Source of the DNA: Candidatus Manganitrophus noduliformans
GTDB taxonomy: Bacteria; Nitrospirota; Nitrospiria; SBBL01; Manganitrophaceae
Reading direction: 5' to 3'
Length of the DNA: 52,276 bases
NCBI RefSeq assembly: GCF_012184425.1
Contig: NZ_VTOW01000011.1
Span: 1-52,276, forward strand
Below the pieces are notes generated by a model that was not told the DNA's origin, did not search any database, and saw nothing but the letters and a program-made list of their open reading frames with translations. The translations under genes and the position numbers were made by a program. This document shows positions 50,411 through 52,276 of this stretch, piece after piece (within the stretch, counting starts at the first letter, position 1; every line of letters begins with the position of its first letter).

Positions 50411-51598
50411 ATGCCAAAACGATCGATGCTCATTTCTTATTTCGTGTTCATGGGTCTCATTTTAGTATGGGGAATGCCTGTGCAGGCCAAGCAGGGGGCG
50501 CCCCCTCTGAATGCTCCTTTTGTCGACCCCACCGCCACTGTTACCGGAGCAGACAAGGTCCACCTCGGCGACTCTGTTTATGTGGCTCCCTTCGCCGAAC
50601 TGCGCGCCGGGGCCGATCCTGCGCTTACTATCCATATCGGCGCGGAGAGCGACGTTCAGGACAGCGCGGTCGTTGATGCCACGGCCGGGGCGGTTTCGAT
50701 GGGTGAGCAGGTGATCTTGGCCCATGGGGCCACGGTGAAAGGGCCTGCAAGCCTTGGAGGAGAAGGGATCTGCCCCGGCAGCGTTGCTGTCTGCCCCTCC
50801 TTTGTCAGCTTCAATGCCGAGGTCGACGGCGCTATCATTGAGAAAGACGCCATGGTGTCGGGATTGGCCCGCGTCGCGCCAGGTGTAAGAATCCCCTCCG
50901 GTCGAAAGGTCCTTCCCGGTAAGAACGTCGCCACCCAAGCGGAGGTCCTCACCGAGACGGTCCCGGTCAGCGATGCCGACCGGCTTTTCATGCAGGGGGT
51001 GATCGAGGTCAATGTGGCCTTCGCTGCGCAATACAAGGTTCTCGCGGCCGAGGATCCAAAAAATATTAAGGGAATCAACTACGATCCCGGGAATATGTCC
51101 TTTAATCCCGCCCGCAACCTCCCGACCCTCGCCGGAACCTCCACACAGAACCCGAAATTCCGCAATCGGATCATCGGAGATATCATCATGCATGATAACA
51201 TGAATCATCTGGCGATGGTGATGGGAAGCAAGATCTCCCTTCGGGCGGACGAAGGGGAGCCCTTCCACGTCGGCAGCATTGCCGCCATGGAAGATCGGAC
51301 GACCTTCCACGCCCTGGAGCACAGTCATCTCGACATGGGGAACCTGGGCCGCTACGGCTACCACAGCGTGGTGCATGGCGGGCCGACCAATTTCCCCGTC
51401 CCTGCCGGCAACTCCACCGTCACCGGAGACGGTGTAACCATCGGGGCCTGGTCGGTCTTCTTCCGGTCGCGTGCCGCAGACGGCGTCACGATCGGTTTCA
51501 AGAGCTTGGTCCAGCAGTCCGACCTTGCTCCAGGCACCATTGTGCCGGACCGGACCGTGATGATCGATAACACGATCTTCGGCGCTGTAGAATGGTAA
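50411..51598 (+). CDS. Secreted tandem gamma-carbonic-anhydrase-like protein
   Basis: This 395-residue protein has a signal peptide (cleaved near 26, PVQA) and two left-handed beta-helix segments of the archaeal Cam type. In the first (about 35-215), helix repeats are clear but two expected zinc ligands are replaced (Asp89 and Lys110, with His105 kept). The second (about 255-390) carries SLRADEGEPFHVG (Arg278, Asp280), Asp295, FHALE (His300, Glu303) and YHSVVHGG (His318, His322), which matches the Cam active site except that the last two His are four rather than five apart. It is probably a periplasmic carbonic anhydrase with one working half per chain. GAGGAGG before the ATG supports the start. 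Confidence 0.8.
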   Translation: MPKRSMLISYFVFMGLILVWGMPVQAKQGAPPLNAPFVDPTATVTGADKVHLGDSVYVAPFAELRAGADPALTIHIGAESDVQDSAVVDATAGAVSMGEQVILAHGATVKGPASLGGEGICPGSVAVCPSFVSFNAEVDGAIIEKDAMVSGLARVAPGVRIPSGRKVLPGKNVATQAEVLTETVPVSDADRLFMQGVIEVNVAFAAQYKVLAAEDPKNIKGINYDPGNMSFNPARNLPTLAGTSTQNPKFRNRIIGDIIMHDNMNHLAMVMGSKISLRADEGEPFHVGSIAAMEDRTTFHALEHSHLDMGNLGRYGYHSVVHGGPTNFPVPAGNSTVTGDGVTIGAWSVFFRSRAADGVTIGFKSLVQQSDLAPGTIVPDRTVMIDNTIFGAVEW

Positions 51599-51602
51599 GG
51601 AC

Positions 51603-52109
51603 TTGGATGTCATAAAGGAAAAAGATGTTCGGGAGGGGAGGCCGCATCGGTGGCCTCCCCTGGTGACGGCAGCCGCAGGAACGGCATGGTTGTTGATGAT
51701 CGCTTCCTTTGTCGCGCTGCCGGTTCGAGGGGAAGCGGCCCGTCCGGTCCAAGAGATGGTCGCCACCCTTGAAGACGAAGTTCGGGACCTTCCCGAAAAA
51801 CGAATTGCTTGGTCGACGTTCTGGAAACTCTGCTGGAAAGAGTACCCGGGGGCGACCAGCTATGAGCTGGAGTTCCTGACCAATGAAGGGGTGTCACCGA
51901 GACTTCGCCGCCAGAGCGCGCGATGCTTTCGGATCGAAGTGGCCTCCGGGGAGAATGAGCGGAGAGAGGGGTTTGTTCACCGTAATGTGCAACTGGCCCT
52001 ACAATGGGGGCAGCTGGCCTGTCGGGTGCGGGCGGTGTTCGATGAAGGCCGGGTAAGCGAATGGTCTCCGGCGGTCGTAGTGGGGAAGGCGCTTGGTCAT
52101 AATAAGTAA
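51603..52109 (+). CDS. Secreted protein with a fibronectin-III-like region
   Basis: The 168-residue product has a hydrophobic segment (AAAGTAWLLMIASFVALPVRG, about 23-43) that is a signal peptide or anchor. The following domain has Trp and Tyr spacing (AWSTFWKLCWKEYPGATSYE and SEWSPAVVV) like a fibronectin type III fold. The start is uncertain: TTG 51603 follows the carbonic-anhydrase stop by 4 bp with AAGGA just before it, and no good ATG exists upstream of the hydrophobic segment. Co-transcription with the carbonic-anhydrase-like gene is likely. No function assigned. Confidence 0.65.
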   Translation: MDVIKEKDVREGRPHRWPPLVTAAAGTAWLLMIASFVALPVRGEAARPVQEMVATLEDEVRDLPEKRIAWSTFWKLCWKEYPGATSYELEFLTNEGVSPRLRRQSARCFRIEVASGENERREGFVHRNVQLALQWGQLACRVRAVFDEGRVSEWSPAVVVGKALGHNK

Positions 52110-52226
52110 AGTAGCGAAACGGCAGGATGGACTACCTGAGTGTCTTACCTGTAAAAACCAAGATTTGATCTGACATTTTATGTTGGGGTTCCTGGATGTT
52201 TGGTTTCTCCTGATTGTCAGATCGTC

Positions 52227-52276
52227 TTATGCGACGAGCATCTTCTCCTTGGCCAGAGGCAGACTGTCGATGAATG
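52227..52276 (-). CDS. C-terminal end of an unidentified protein (cut by window edge)
   Basis: On the minus strand the frame entering from the right edge ends FIDSLPLAKEKMLVA and a TAA at 52229-52227. The composition is protein-like, but 15 residues are too few to identify. The bases between 52110 and 52226 show no gene. Confidence 0.3.
   Translation of the reverse strand, partial: FIDSLPLAKEKMLVA

Noticed and set aside
1-52276. CRISPR arrays, tRNA or rRNA genes, phage structural genes
   Set aside because: No regularly spaced repeats, cloverleaf-like segments or phage-type gene runs were seen while reading both strands; a covariance-model search was not possible.

Overview
The window carries an accessory, signalling-rich region of a moderately GC-rich Gram-negative bacterium. 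Two alginate-export-type outer-membrane barrels, lipoprotein signals and periplasmic sensor domains show a double membrane. There is no rRNA, tRNA or other phylogenetic marker, so I cannot name the organism; the mix of sigma-54 activators, c-di-GMP enzymes and exopolysaccharide genes would suit a Nitrospirota- or deltaproteobacteria-like lineage (inference only).

Layout. 1-126 is the end of an IS1202/ISNCY-like element whose transposase starts at base 15 and runs off the left edge. 734-7332 holds an EAL phosphodiesterase, a diguanylate cyclase and, on the minus strand, an NtrC-type two-component pair. 7430-8850 is a complete IS1202/ISNCY-like element with a 14-bp target duplication. 8865-12421 is a decaying stretch with two frameshifted secreted-protein genes and an IS630 element. 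12437-18010 holds a lone receiver protein, a second sensor kinase/NtrC-type pair, a coiled-coil protein and a TPR lipoprotein. 18342-22045 has the gene order of Ralstonia phcBSRQ: a methyltransferase of the 3-hydroxypalmitate-methyl-ester type, a multi-TM kinase, an OmpR-type regulator and a receiver-only protein. 22206-27707 is glycan module A (glycosyltransferase, decayed P-loop gene, ABC exporter, AlgE-like barrel), followed by an Ig-like lipoprotein. 28428-32461 on the minus strand holds an NAD-dependent epimerase-like enzyme, a CDP-alcohol phosphotransferase, a GDT1-type (Mn2+/Ca2+) transporter, an RGDG-repeat secreted protein and a predicted barrel. 33075-34193 is a lipoprotein. 34368-46512 is glycan module B, an almost gap-free run of ten genes: three glycosyltransferase folds of two types, four APH-fold kinase-like proteins (one lacking its catalytic Asp), a heparinase II/III-like lyase and a histidine phosphatase. 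An AlgE-like barrel, a GGDEF-EAL protein, a secreted tandem gamma-carbonic-anhydrase-like protein and a small secreted protein close the window.

How the parts may work together. Seven sequences match the sigma-54 -24/-12 pattern (GG, ten bases, GC, with TTGC) and lie in front of secreted, outer-membrane, signalling or glycan genes. Two pairs are divergent around large palindromes built from the same half-site, TGGGGGATTTGCCCCA or close variants, which look like activator-binding sites. With two NtrC-type activators, a Phc-like signalling locus and c-di-GMP enzymes beside the glycan genes, the simplest reading is a regulated programme for making and exporting an envelope or extracellular polysaccharide. 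That is inference; the motifs and gene orders themselves are read from the sequence.
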